The position numbers and the translations under genes were made by a program. Shown in pieces: positions 26,917-36,078 of a stretch of DNA of 36,308 nucleotides (position 1 is the first letter of the stretch; every line of letters begins with the position of its first letter). The notes under the pieces are model-generated. The model worked only from the letters and a program-made list of their open reading frames with translations, had not been told where the DNA came from and did no database searches. Source of the DNA: Mucilaginibacter sp. (lineage in GTDB: Bacteria; Bacteroidota; Bacteroidia; Sphingobacteriales; Sphingobacteriaceae); assembly GCA_028287925.1 (NCBI GenBank), contig JAQBOS010000323.1, positions 1-36,308 of the forward strand, written 5' to 3'.

Positions 26917-28731
26917 ATGAAAATAAAGTACTACATATTAACCTTATTGCTATTCTGGGGGGGCATACTTAAGGCTCAGGATGTAAAATTTACTTCAGTA
27001 GTAAGTAAAACTACCGTGGGAACAGGTGAGAAGTTCCAGGTTGATTTTACAGTGAACGGGAACAGCAGTGATTTTAATCCGCCGGGGTTTAGCAGTTTCC
27101 AGGTATTTTCAGGGCCCAATGTATCAACAAGTATGGAATCTATTAACGGCGTTACCGCCGTTAGCAATTCTTACAGCTATATTTTAATGGCGGCTAAGCA
27201 AGGTGACTTTACTATTGGGCCGGCTACTATAATAGTAAACGGAAAGAAGTTAAGCACTAATGCAATAAGGATGAAGGTGGTTAAAGGGCAGCCGGTTCAG
27301 CAGAACAGCGGCCAGGGAAACGGTGCAGATAACGGCATAATTGAAGGTAATACTGCCGACCTGGCAAAATCCTTGTTTATAAAAGCGGTTGTTGATAAGG
27401 CCAACGTTTACCTGGGTGAGCAGCTAACGGTAAGCTTCAGGATCTATACCAGGGTAGGGATCGAGGATAGCCGACTTGATAAAGTGCCCGACCTGACCGG
27501 TTTTTTTAACCAGGACATTAAAAGCCCGCAACAGCAACAACAAGTGCAATGGCGTGTTGAAACTTATAAAGGCTTAAAGTATAATACTGCCGATCTGAAA
27601 CAAACTATACTATTCCCCGAACATGCGGGTGATCTTACCATTGAACCTATGGAAATGACATTGCTGGTACGACAGCCCGTCCAGTCGAGGGATGTTATGG
27701 ATCAGTTTTTTGGCGGCTCATTTAAAGAGGTTAAATATAAAGTCAAAAGCGCTCCGGTAGTGATTCATGCAAAGCCGCTACCTGAAACGGGAAAGCCGGA
27801 TGGCTTTGCCGGTGCTGTTGGCACATTTAATATTGAAGCATCGGTTGATAAAACAGAGCTTAAAGCAAACGAGGCTTTGAATTATAGAGTTAAAGTTACC
27901 GGGGCAGGCAATATTAAGCTGCTGAAAACGGTGAATACCAGCTTCCCTGCTGACTTTGAAAAATACGACCCTAAGATTAGTGACACCGTAACAGAACGCG
28001 CAAGCGGAGTATCTGGCAGCAGGATCTACACCTACCTGCTGATCCCAAGGCATCAGGGAGATTTTACGATTGACCCGATCAGGTTCTCTTATTTTAACCC
28101 GGCAACGGGCAGGTATGTAACCTTAACTTCCAAATCATTTAAAATTAAGGTGAACAAGGGGGTGGCTGAAAGCAATGTAACCGCTTTAGCCGGAGCCGAC
28201 AAACAGGATATTAAAACACTGGGTAAGGATATCAGGTATATTAAAACAAGCGATACCACTTTAAACAAGCCGGGGGACGGTTTTTTTGGATCGGCAGGGT
28301 ATTATTTACTATTGGTAATCGGCCCGGTTTTATGTATAGGCGCCTATAACTACCGCAACCGGATGCTAAAGCTTAACAGCGATATTGTATTGGTGAAAAA
28401 TAAAAGGGCGCGTAAGCTTGCAGCTAAGCACATGGCGAATGCACAAAAGCAACTGCAGGCAAATAATACGGCAGCATTTTATGAAGATGTGTTTAAAGGC
28501 ATGTATGGATACCTAAGCGATAAGCTTAATATTCCTTATGCTAATTTAGACAGGGAAACCATAGCATCATCATTAAAGGCAAAAGCACTGAATGAACAAC
28601 TGGTTAACAGGGTGTTGGAAACACTGGATCTGTGTGAGATGGCGCGTTACGCACCGGTAACCCACATCTCTAAACAGGAAGTATTTGAAAAGGCTAAGGG
28701 CATTATAAGCGATATTGAAAATGAGATTTAG
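26917..28731 (+). CDS. batD: BatD family protein (oxygen tolerance)
   Basis: MKIKYYILTLLLFWGGILKAQDVKFTSVVSKTTVGTGEKFQVDFTVNG; long Ig-like ectodomain, C-terminal TM and cytoplasmic tail. Start set to ATG 26917. Confidence 0.9.
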   Translation: MKIKYYILTLLLFWGGILKAQDVKFTSVVSKTTVGTGEKFQVDFTVNGNSSDFNPPGFSSFQVFSGPNVSTSMESINGVTAVSNSYSYILMAAKQGDFTIGPATIIVNGKKLSTNAIRMKVVKGQPVQQNSGQGNGADNGIIEGNTADLAKSLFIKAVVDKANVYLGEQLTVSFRIYTRVGIEDSRLDKVPDLTGFFNQDIKSPQQQQQVQWRVETYKGLKYNTADLKQTILFPEHAGDLTIEPMEMTLLVRQPVQSRDVMDQFFGGSFKEVKYKVKSAPVVIHAKPLPETGKPDGFAGAVGTFNIEASVDKTELKANEALNYRVKVTGAGNIKLLKTVNTSFPADFEKYDPKISDTVTERASGVSGSRIYTYLLIPRHQGDFTIDPIRFSYFNPATGRYVTLTSKSFKIKVNKGVAESNVTALAGADKQDIKTLGKDIRYIKTSDTTLNKPGDGFFGSAGYYLLLVIGPVLCIGAYNYRNRMLKLNSDIVLVKNKRARKLAAKHMANAQKQLQANNTAAFYEDVFKGMYGYLSDKLNIPYANLDRETIASSLKAKALNEQLVNRVLETLDLCEMARYAPVTHISKQEVFEKAKGIISDIENEI

Positions 28732-28732
28732 C

Positions 28733-29494
28733 ATGTTAAAAAAGGCATTACATATTTTTATAGCATTTGTTATTCCCTCAATATGCTTTGGGGACGATAA
28801 TGTGCAGGCGCTTTTTGCAAGCGGCAATGCCAGCTATAATAAAGGGCAGTATAAAGAAGCGCTTACTGCTTATCAGAAGGTTTTTGATTCGGGCTATGAA
28901 TCAGCAGCCTTGTATTTTAACATGGGGAACGCCAGCTATAAAACAGATGATCTGCCTTCGGCCTTGCTGTATTATGGTAAAGCACACAAGCTTTCGCCGG
29001 GTGATGAGGATATTAACTTTAACATCCGCTTTGTAAATCAAAAGACTACTGATAAAATAGATGAGGCTCCTGAATTTTTCGTTGCCAAATGGTGGAGGGG
29101 TTTTATTTTAGCCTTATCTGCAAATGTTTTAGGCTGGCTTAGCGTTTTGTTGGTCTTACTGGCATCGGGGATTTTAATCCTTTACTTTTTTACAGGTTCT
29201 GTTGCCATAAAAAAGACCTCTTTCTACGGCGCAGTTATTTTATTTGTGCTGGGCGCGTTTACTGTTTTTACTGCCTGGATGCAGGTAAACTACTTTAACG
29301 GGCATAAGGAAGCAATAATTTTCAGCCCGTCAGTTACGGTTAAAAGCGGGCCTGTGGAAAAGGCCGGAGCTTTATTTGTGATTCATGACGGCACAAAAGT
29401 GAATGTTTTGGATGATAGTAACGGCTGGTTAAAGATAAAACTTGCCAATGGGAGTGAGGGCTGGATAAAGGCCGGGGATGCGAAGGAAATATAG
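28733..29494 (+). CDS. batE: TPR + SH3-like domain protein, BatE
   Basis: MLKKALHIFIAFVIPSICFG signal, TPR (NKGQYKEALTAYQKVFDSGYESAALYFNMGNASYK), two TM, SH3b-like tail (DGTKVNVLDDSNGWLKIKLANGSEGWI). Confidence 0.88.
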   Translation: MLKKALHIFIAFVIPSICFGDDNVQALFASGNASYNKGQYKEALTAYQKVFDSGYESAALYFNMGNASYKTDDLPSALLYYGKAHKLSPGDEDINFNIRFVNQKTTDKIDEAPEFFVAKWWRGFILALSANVLGWLSVLLVLLASGILILYFFTGSVAIKKTSFYGAVILFVLGAFTVFTAWMQVNYFNGHKEAIIFSPSVTVKSGPVEKAGALFVIHDGTKVNVLDDSNGWLKIKLANGSEGWIKAGDAKEI

Positions 29495-29500
29495 CTTTAA

Positions 29501-29532
29501 AGATTCAAGAAATTAGAGTCAGGAATCAAGAT
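29501..29532 (+). repeat. Purine-rich degenerate short repeat after batE
   Basis: AGATTCAAGAAATTAGAGTCAGGAATCAAGAT. Confidence 0.65.
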
Positions 29533-29585
29533 AAAAAAATAATCTACTCCGCCCGTTCAGATATTGGCCATAAAAACCGACAAAC

Positions 29586-29619
29586 AAAAAAACCTTAGCT
29601 AAAAGTTAAGGGTTTTTTG
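29586..29619. terminator. Bidirectional terminator-like stem between convergent genes
   Basis: AAAAAACCTTAGCT-AAAA-GTTAAGGGTTTTTT, A-tract/T-tract flanked stem. Confidence 0.65.
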
Positions 29620-29639
29620 ATACAGAATGCTTAAATGCA

Positions 29640-31175
29640 TTAAGGAACTGGCGTTAAAGTACCGGCTGCAATAGCTTTTAAAGCAGTTATACTTGGTATA
29701 AACACGTACAGGCTGCCATCGGTACGGATAAAACGTGTCATATTAGGCACGTCTACTTTCTCGCCTGTTTCTGTTATGTATTCCAGGTACTTGTGCATCG
29801 GGTCGCCATCCTGGGCATGATTGCCAAAAAGCGGATCAATACCGCTCCGGTTATTGGTAGCATCTGGGAAACGGAACTTGCCTTTTGAGATCCAGTTTTT
29901 CATTATAAACTGAAACTGGTTAAACAAATGGCAGCCTATGAATAAGCCTATTAATCCCCTTTGGATCCCTTCCGGCTCGCCCTCTATGTATTTAGGCCCA
30001 TACGGCGATGCCCGGCGCATTACCCTGTTTATGCCGGCATAGTTTACATTCCCGGTTACATTATAATCATCACGGGGGTTGGCCCTGCGGATGTGTGCCG
30101 CATAAGGGCACACCTGGCCAAGGGTATCGTTAGGCTTTGGCCCTTTTTGGTGGGTGGTATGGGTGATGTAATTAAAGTTGGTGTAATCAAATCCCTTAAG
30201 ACTGTCAACAGGTCCTGTTGGTGATACTACCAGCGGAGTACCATCAGCCCATCGCCCGCACATTTTAGCAGCAACCAGGTCAGGATCTTTAGCCTGGCCT
30301 ATAAAGCTTTTAAAAGCTTTTACATCCTGGTATAAAAACCTGAATGCTGCAAAGCTGCCGTTATACAACAACTTGTGCGCGCTATAGGGGCTTTGCGGAT
30401 TATAGGCAAAATGGTACGATGGCACTACGGGCCGGTCATCGGCAGAAAGCCGTCCGTCCCTCATGTTTAGTAATTTATTGTTCCATGGAACATCGCCAAC
30501 CCGGGGCTGCGACAAACTGTCTTTATAATCAAAGTGAATATAATCTATCTTGTCTCCTTCATCAATAGGGTCAGAATCTTTAACGAAAGCCGGCACTAAC
30601 GCTGGTTTGCCGTTAATAACAGGGATCATTTCCATCAATTTATTATAATAAACTTCGCGGTCATTTTCTACCTGGGTAAAAAGCGTTACCTGCAGGTGCA
30701 GATCATTGCCGTTTGGATCGGGTGGCTTGGGTAACAGCCAGTCGTTTTTACCCCTCGTCCACCATTTAGCGGGCGCGCTATCATCTGTGTCGCCAATATC
30801 AACGCAGTTATTGCTATCTGTAGCACCTTTCTTAAATACACTAAATAACTCACGGCTGTTATCGGCAACTGTTTTGCAATTAGCAGCGCCTATCATTTGC
30901 ACAAGCCCGGCATACGTAAAACCAATATTAAGGCAATAAGGCGGCTTATAACCGGGTTTCCATGGCTTGGCAGTGGTAACATTAAGCAGGGCATTGCTCC
31001 CGGGCGCCAAGTTTTTGCAGAACAACTGTGCACCTGCCACATCCTGAATGTTCAGAACAATATATTTGATATGATTAAAGTTGTAACCCCTCAATAACAG
31101 GCCCTGGATATCATCCAGCGTAGGGTTTGGCAAAACTACAGGTTCTTCTGCTTCGGTTTGATCTGTTTTTTTCAT
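29640..31175 (-). CDS. DyP-type heme peroxidase family protein
   Basis: Proximal-His region CPYAAHIRRANPRD, FDYKDSLSQPRV (cf. GFxDGISQP), RVMRRASPYGP, GLIGLFIGCHLFNQFQFIMKNW. Confidence 0.85.
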   Translation of the reverse strand: MKKTDQTEAEEPVVLPNPTLDDIQGLLLRGYNFNHIKYIVLNIQDVAGAQLFCKNLAPGSNALLNVTTAKPWKPGYKPPYCLNIGFTYAGLVQMIGAANCKTVADNSRELFSVFKKGATDSNNCVDIGDTDDSAPAKWWTRGKNDWLLPKPPDPNGNDLHLQVTLFTQVENDREVYYNKLMEMIPVINGKPALVPAFVKDSDPIDEGDKIDYIHFDYKDSLSQPRVGDVPWNNKLLNMRDGRLSADDRPVVPSYHFAYNPQSPYSAHKLLYNGSFAAFRFLYQDVKAFKSFIGQAKDPDLVAAKMCGRWADGTPLVVSPTGPVDSLKGFDYTNFNYITHTTHQKGPKPNDTLGQVCPYAAHIRRANPRDDYNVTGNVNYAGINRVMRRASPYGPKYIEGEPEGIQRGLIGLFIGCHLFNQFQFIMKNWISKGKFRFPDATNNRSGIDPLFGNHAQDGDPMHKYLEYITETGEKVDVPNMTRFIRTDGSLYVFIPSITALKAIAAGTLTPVP

Positions 31176-31181
31176 AATAAA

Positions 31182-31883
31182 TTAGCTGCAATCCGGTTTG
31201 CTTGATGGTGGGTATTCAACATCGATTTCAGGCGGGAAAGGCCATAATTCAACCCCGGGTACACCGTTCACTGAATAATTGGTCAGGATATTGCTTACAC
31301 TCAGGCCCGGGAAGGTAGCGCCAAACAGCGGGTTTGTAAGTTTAGCCAGTGGAGTATACGCCTTGCCGGCAGCAGTAGGATCGGCAAAGTTATAATTCAT
31401 TAATAAGCAATTAAAAGCATCGGGGTTTGATTTTACCCCCAGGTGGCCCTTAATAAAATTTGCAGAATTAGGTCCATTGGCATCTATCCCGGGAATGTTG
31501 CTCTCGTCCATCACACTAACAATAAGATTAAGGCCGTCTTCAATAGCTTTCTGCTGTACAAAAGAGCCAATGTAATCGGTAAATTCTCCATCGTAAATAG
31601 CTTGCACTACTAACAGGTCCTTATCGGGCATAGCCTGAAACGTTGTAACAGGAAGCTTTGACTTAGAGCCGCCCTCAACAGCATAAAACATAAAAAAATG
31701 GACCCCCGTTTGAGCACGCATATCCGGACCTGCATCATTGGCAGCTGTTTTAACAGCATGATGAAGTAAGTGAGCGCCTTCAAGCGCTTGTTTGAACTTC
31801 TTTTTTTTAATAGGTAAAAACAGGAACAGCATGTGCTGCTGGTCAGGGGTGCCCACATAAGTGATGGCATTTAGATTCGACAT
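31182..31883 (-). CDS. Uncharacterised protein co-transcribed with the DyP-type peroxidase
   Basis: 233 aa, no signal peptide, 6-nt gap to DyP gene; VHFFMFYAVEGG ... LLVVQAIYDGEFTDYIGSFV suggests a ferredoxin-like alpha/beta fold. Confidence 0.7.
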   Translation of the reverse strand: MSNLNAITYVGTPDQQHMLFLFLPIKKKKFKQALEGAHLLHHAVKTAANDAGPDMRAQTGVHFFMFYAVEGGSKSKLPVTTFQAMPDKDLLVVQAIYDGEFTDYIGSFVQQKAIEDGLNLIVSVMDESNIPGIDANGPNSANFIKGHLGVKSNPDAFNCLLMNYNFADPTAAGKAYTPLAKLTNPLFGATFPGLSVSNILTNYSVNGVPGVELWPFPPEIDVEYPPSSKPDCS

Positions 31884-32145
31884 TGTGTGATAGGATTAAG
31901 TTTACCTACTCTATTCAGGCTTTTCGGTATGCGCCTTTTTTATAAACTACGATTATAATGCAATACCCGTATGTAAATACAAGGTTCTGCAACTTATTAA
32001 CGGCTTGTTATTGCTTTTACTGTTAACGGCTGTTATTGATTTATTAGATGGATAAAGTGTTTAAGTTTTCTCAAATGTAGTTTATAGCTGCCATATTAAC
32101 AATAGCGCTAAAAATTAAATAAGATCTGATTTTCGCTCCAAAAAA

Positions 32146-32212
32146 CTGCCCGTTCAAGTGTCTGCATTTGAATGTAAAACAATTTAATCGCGGACACCTG
32201 AATGGGCGGCAG
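32146..32212. repeat. Imperfect inverted repeat upstream of the 108-aa ORF
   Basis: CTGCCCGTTCAAGTGTCTGC ... GCGGACACCTGAATGGGCGGCAG. Confidence 0.65.
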
Positions 32213-32369
32213 ACTTTAACAAGTTTCCTTTGGGCATTACGAATATGGCGGGCGGATCTTACACGGGGCGCTTATGCTGAAGCAATAAGAAATTAAGGCG
32301 TAATATTTAGTAATACACCCTCATTATAATTTACCTTTATCTCCTCAATTCAACGTAAACACCAATATA

Positions 32370-32696
32370 ATGGACGAGCTAAACTTTATCAATAATTCAA
32401 ACGATGCAAACAATTCACAGATCGTAATTTTTCAGCAAAATGTATCTGATACAGATGAGCTTGAAGCCCCTGTAAGCCTGCACCTGGTATCAGTAAAAAC
32501 AGGATCAAGTGCCAGCGTACCGGTTGCCGCTGCCGGTAAATTTCATGTGGCAATTATTACCCCGGAAATAACCGTTGTTGACGGGATTATGAGAATAGAG
32601 GAAATTTCAACCCCTGCTGTTTTAATGAAAGCCGGCCAGACTGCTTCTATTAGCGGGGACAGTGATTCAGGATATGAGATAAGTGTGGAAGGGTAG
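32370..32696 (+). CDS. Small hypothetical protein (108 aa, beta-rich)
   Basis: ATG start, MDELNFINNSNDANNSQIVIFQQNVSDTDELEAPVSLHLVSVKTGSSASVPVAAAGKFHVAIITPEITVVDG...; no signal peptide; isolated + gene divergent from the DyP pair. Confidence 0.6.
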   Translation: MDELNFINNSNDANNSQIVIFQQNVSDTDELEAPVSLHLVSVKTGSSASVPVAAAGKFHVAIITPEITVVDGIMRIEEISTPAVLMKAGQTASISGDSDSGYEISVEG

Positions 32697-32733
32697 GGAA
32701 GTCTTTTGCCAGGGGTAGTCAATAATTACCACC

Positions 32734-32849
32734 TTGTCATTGCGAGGAACGAAGCAATCGCATGCTTTACAGAGCAAACAGAATGGTGTAGAACTTGCAC
32801 TGACGGTTGTGCACGGCGTGCGGTTGCCACGCTGCGCCGCAATGACATG
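32734..32849. repeat. REP/MITE-like element of the TTGTCATTGCGAGGAACGAAGCAATCGC type
   Basis: TTGTCATTGCGAGGAACGAAGCAATCGCA ... TGCGGTTGCCACGCTGCGCCGCAATGACATG; terminal arms are imperfect reverse complements. Confidence 0.75.
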
Positions 32850-32923
32850 TTTTTAATTATTGCTCCGATCATCTAGAATAAGCTAACCTTTTGTAATCAA
32901 AGCGTAAACTAAACAAATACCTG

Positions 32924-32955
32924 TTTGATAAATAAGACCAATCGGTTTATATTTG
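32924..32955 (+). promoter_or_regulatory. tetR promoter with overlapping operator
   Basis: TTTG (32924-32927), 20-nt spacer, TATATTTG (32948-32955, TAnnTTTG); operator copy AAGACCAATCGGTTTA at 32934-32949 lies between and overlaps the boxes. Confidence 0.65.
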
Positions 32956-32963
32956 TGCTCATA

Positions 32964-33551
32964 ATGACAAAGGCAGAAAGAACACGGCAGTTTATTATTG
33001 AAAAGGCAGCACCTATTTTTAACCGGAAAGGGATTGCCGGTACTTCGATGAGCGACATTATGGAAGCTACCAAGCTGGCTAAGGGCGGCCTGTATGGCAA
33101 CTTTGAAAGCAAGGAGGAGATCTGCCTGGAAGCATTTAAATATTTGACTGATTCACTTTCTGCCGAGATCAATAAAAGCATTAGTGGTAAGGCTACTGCA
33201 AAGGAGAAACTTTTTGGCCTGCTTGATTTTTATAATGGTAACCTATTAAAAAACAATCATGGTGGATGTCCCATATTAAATTTTGGTACAGAAGCCGATG
33301 ATACCAATCCACTTATCAAACAAAAAGTAGAGGAAGTAATAAACAGGTTTAAAACCAGGATTTCGAATATTATTAAACAGGGACAGGAGAGCAAAGAGTT
33401 TAACCAAACTATAGACGCGGAAACATTTGCTATAAAAATGTTTACCATGATTGAGGGCGCCATCCTGGTGAGTAAGGTGCAAAATAATGGCACACACATG
33501 CATATAGTGGTTGACATGCTAAAGGCCGACATCGAACAATTTGTCAAATAA
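32964..33551 (+). CDS. TetR/AcrR family transcriptional regulator
   Basis: HTH region TRQFIIEKAAPIFNRKGIAGTSMSDIMEATKLAKGGLYGNFESKEEICLEAF. ATG 32964 chosen over ORF-track 32925, which would place the operator inside the CDS. Confidence 0.93.
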   Translation: MTKAERTRQFIIEKAAPIFNRKGIAGTSMSDIMEATKLAKGGLYGNFESKEEICLEAFKYLTDSLSAEINKSISGKATAKEKLFGLLDFYNGNLLKNNHGGCPILNFGTEADDTNPLIKQKVEEVINRFKTRISNIIKQGQESKEFNQTIDAETFAIKMFTMIEGAILVSKVQNNGTHMHIVVDMLKADIEQFVK

Positions 33552-33562
33552 TTTTTTTTGAT

Positions 33563-33590
33563 ATTTAAAAGACCGATCGGTCTTTTAAAT
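33563..33590. promoter_or_regulatory. 28-bp perfect palindrome, predicted TetR operator for the MFS gene
   Basis: ATTTAAAAGACCGATCGGTCTTTTAAAT. Confidence 0.8.
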
Positions 33591-33614
33591 GAATGAGAAT
33601 AAAAAGAACAAAAA

Positions 33615-35165
33615 ATGAATAATTTAAAACGAAATCTGCTAATCATCACTGTTCTGCTTGCCGCGGTGATGGAGCTGATAGATACAACTATAGTAAATGT
33701 AGCCCTGTCGCACATGAGCGGTAACCTGGGGGCAACACTGGAGGATACCACCTGGGTAATTACAGCTTATGCCATAGCAAACGTTATTATTATCCCCTTA
33801 ACCAGCTTTTTAACCATTAAGCTTGGGCGAAGGAATTATTATATAGGCTCTATTATTTTATTTGTTGTCTGTTCGTTTATGTGCGGGAGTGCAACTAATA
33901 TTTGGACACTGGTATTTTTCCGGTTTTTGCAGGGGCTTGGCGGAGGTGCGCTACTCTCTGTATCACAGGCTGTTATTTTTGAGTTGTTCCCTAAAGAAAA
34001 ACAAGGTGTTGCCAGTGCGATATTTGGCGTTGGCGTATTTATCGGCCCCACAATTGGTCCCACAATGGGTGGCATTATTACAGAAAATTATTCATGGCCG
34101 CTGATATTTTACATTAACATCCCGATAGGGATATTAGCTGCAACCTCCTGCTATTTTTTGCTCACGGAACCTACCATAAAATCAAAAATACAAAGGGTAG
34201 ACTGGACAGGTATCGTCCTGCTGGCTATTGGTATAGGATCATTACAAACCGTATTGGAGAGAGGGCAAACGGAAGACTGGTTTGCCACAGGTTATATCCT
34301 GTTTCTTACCGTTACCGCAGTAATAACATTAACAGCGTTTATTATATGGGAACTGCATGTAGAGCACCCAGTGGTAAACTTGCGGGTATTTAAAAGCAAA
34401 ACCTTAACTATAGCGGCTATACTAACCTTTATTACCGGGATAGGCATGTTTACTTCTATCTTCCTTACACCGGTAATTGCGCAGCGTTTGCTTGGCTTTA
34501 CACCTACACAAACCGGTTTGCTGCTCTTGCCCGGGGCGATAATAGCCATACTAGGATTAATGGTTTCGGGTAAGCTTTTACAGGCAGGATTGTCGCCATT
34601 AGTAATTATTACGGCAGGTTTCTTTTGCTTTATATATTTCAACTGGAACATGTCGGGCATGAGCCTTGATACTTCGGCATATACCATCACCATAAACCTA
34701 ATTTTCCGGGCATTGGGGATGGCGTTTTTAACGGTGCCTTTAACTATGCTGGCCATATCATCATTGGCCCCAAAGGATATTCCGCAGGGGGCGTCGTTAA
34801 ATAACATGATGCGGCAGTTAGGCGGGGCGTTCGGAATTTCGGCTATAAACACTTATTCAGCCCGCAGGATAGCGTCGCACCGTACAGCCCTGCTTGCCAA
34901 TATTACAACCACAAATCCCCAGGCTGTTGAGCGGCTTAATTCATATACCGCATATTTTCAGCACAAAGGGATCGGCCTGGCAGATGCAAAGCTGAAAGGA
35001 ATGCAGGTGATAGACCTTGCAGTTGTAAAACAATCAACCTTATTAAGTTACGTAGATTCCTACTATTTGATAGGGCTATTATTTGCTATTGCCCTGCCTT
35101 TACTGCTGTTTGTGGTTAAAGCGCCAAAGAGTACAGCGCCTAAAATGATATTGACGGATCATTGA
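33615..35165 (+). CDS. DHA2-family (EmrB/QacA-like) MFS drug efflux transporter
   Basis: MELIDTTIVNVALSHMSGNLGATLEDTTWVITAYAIANVIIIPLTSFL; about 14 TM; GVGVFIGPTIGPTMGGIITENYSWPLIFYINIPIG. Confidence 0.94.
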   Translation: MNNLKRNLLIITVLLAAVMELIDTTIVNVALSHMSGNLGATLEDTTWVITAYAIANVIIIPLTSFLTIKLGRRNYYIGSIILFVVCSFMCGSATNIWTLVFFRFLQGLGGGALLSVSQAVIFELFPKEKQGVASAIFGVGVFIGPTIGPTMGGIITENYSWPLIFYINIPIGILAATSCYFLLTEPTIKSKIQRVDWTGIVLLAIGIGSLQTVLERGQTEDWFATGYILFLTVTAVITLTAFIIWELHVEHPVVNLRVFKSKTLTIAAILTFITGIGMFTSIFLTPVIAQRLLGFTPTQTGLLLLPGAIIAILGLMVSGKLLQAGLSPLVIITAGFFCFIYFNWNMSGMSLDTSAYTITINLIFRALGMAFLTVPLTMLAISSLAPKDIPQGASLNNMMRQLGGAFGISAINTYSARRIASHRTALLANITTTNPQAVERLNSYTAYFQHKGIGLADAKLKGMQVIDLAVVKQSTLLSYVDSYYLIGLLFAIALPLLLFVVKAPKSTAPKMILTDH

Positions 35166-35280
35166 AGGTTGGGGTAGTAATTAGAGGTTAGAGACCAGAG
35201 ATTAGTTGGGGAGAAGTGATTAGAGATTAGAGGTTAGTTGGCGGCAGTGATCAGAAGCTGGAGATTAGAGATTAGGTAGA
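35165..35280 (+). repeat. Purine-rich degenerate short repeat after the MFS gene
   Basis: Iterations of (A)GATTAGAG/GGTTAG: TTAGAGGTTAGAGACCAGAGATTAGTTGGGGAGAAGTGATTAGAGATTAGAGGTTAGTTGG...GAGATTAGAGATTAGG. Confidence 0.8.
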
Positions 35281-35327
35281 AAACAAAGAGTTAAGAAACA
35301 ACAATAGAACAATCAAACAATTAAACA

Positions 35328-36074
35328 ATGAATATTACAGGAAAAACAGTACTAATAACCGGTGGCGGTTCAGGTATAGGCTTTGAAATAGCCAAAAAAT
35401 TAAGCGATAAAAGTAATAAGGTAATTATTACAGGCAGAAGCGAAGAACGTTTGCAAAAGGCGGCAGCGCAGCTAAACAATGTTAGCTATATCCCAACGGA
35501 TGTGAACAGCGAAAGTGATGTTGATACGGTGGTTGAACGTATAAACAATGAATTTGGCGGCCTTGATATCCTTATTAACAATGCAGCCCAGGCTTACTAT
35601 CATCGTCTGGGTATTGATGGCAATACTTATTCAAAGGCCGCTGATGAGATCCAAACTAATTACCTATCAATAATAAGACTTACAGAGAAGTTACTGCCGC
35701 TGTTGCGGGTTTCAAAAGAAGCTGCAATAGTAAATGTAAGCTCAATAGTGGCATTTGTACCAGGTATAAACCTGGCTACTTATGCAGCAAGTAAGGCCGC
35801 CCTGCATTCGTACACAAGGGCACTAAGGTATGCCCTAGCCCTAAATACCGGCATTAAAGTATTTGAGTTGATGCCGCCATTGGTAAATACAGAATTCTCC
35901 AGTGAGATAGGTGGCGAAAATGGCATCCCGCCGGAGGTAGTTGCCGAGGGACTAATTGACGGTTTTGAAAAAGACGAATATGAATTACATATCGGCAATA
36001 CTGCTGATCTGTACAAATTATACCTTTCATCGCCCGAAGAAGCTTTAAAAACTTTGAACCAGGGAAGAGAATAA
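35328..36074 (+). CDS. Short-chain dehydrogenase/reductase (DltE-like)
   Basis: TGKTVLITGGGSGIGFEIAKKL, LDILINNAAQAY, NVSSIVAFVPGINLATYAASKAALHSY (S-Y-K). Confidence 0.9.
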   Translation: MNITGKTVLITGGGSGIGFEIAKKLSDKSNKVIITGRSEERLQKAAAQLNNVSYIPTDVNSESDVDTVVERINNEFGGLDILINNAAQAYYHRLGIDGNTYSKAADEIQTNYLSIIRLTEKLLPLLRVSKEAAIVNVSSIVAFVPGINLATYAASKAALHSYTRALRYALALNTGIKVFELMPPLVNTEFSSEIGGENGIPPEVVAEGLIDGFEKDEYELHIGNTADLYKLYLSSPEEALKTLNQGRE

Positions 36075-36078
36075 TATA

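Noticed and set aside
29640-31175. Encapsulin-DyP nanocompartment
   Set aside because: No encapsulin shell gene adjacent and no obvious C-terminal targeting peptide (ends ...AIAAGTLTPVP).
33257-33751. 164-aa minus-strand ORF opposite tetR/MFS
   Set aside because: Antisense to two well-supported CDSs and spans the operator palindrome; no family signature.
34292-34852. 186-aa minus-strand ORF opposite the MFS gene
   Set aside because: Antisense shadow of a clear 14-TM transporter; composition typical of reverse-frame translation.
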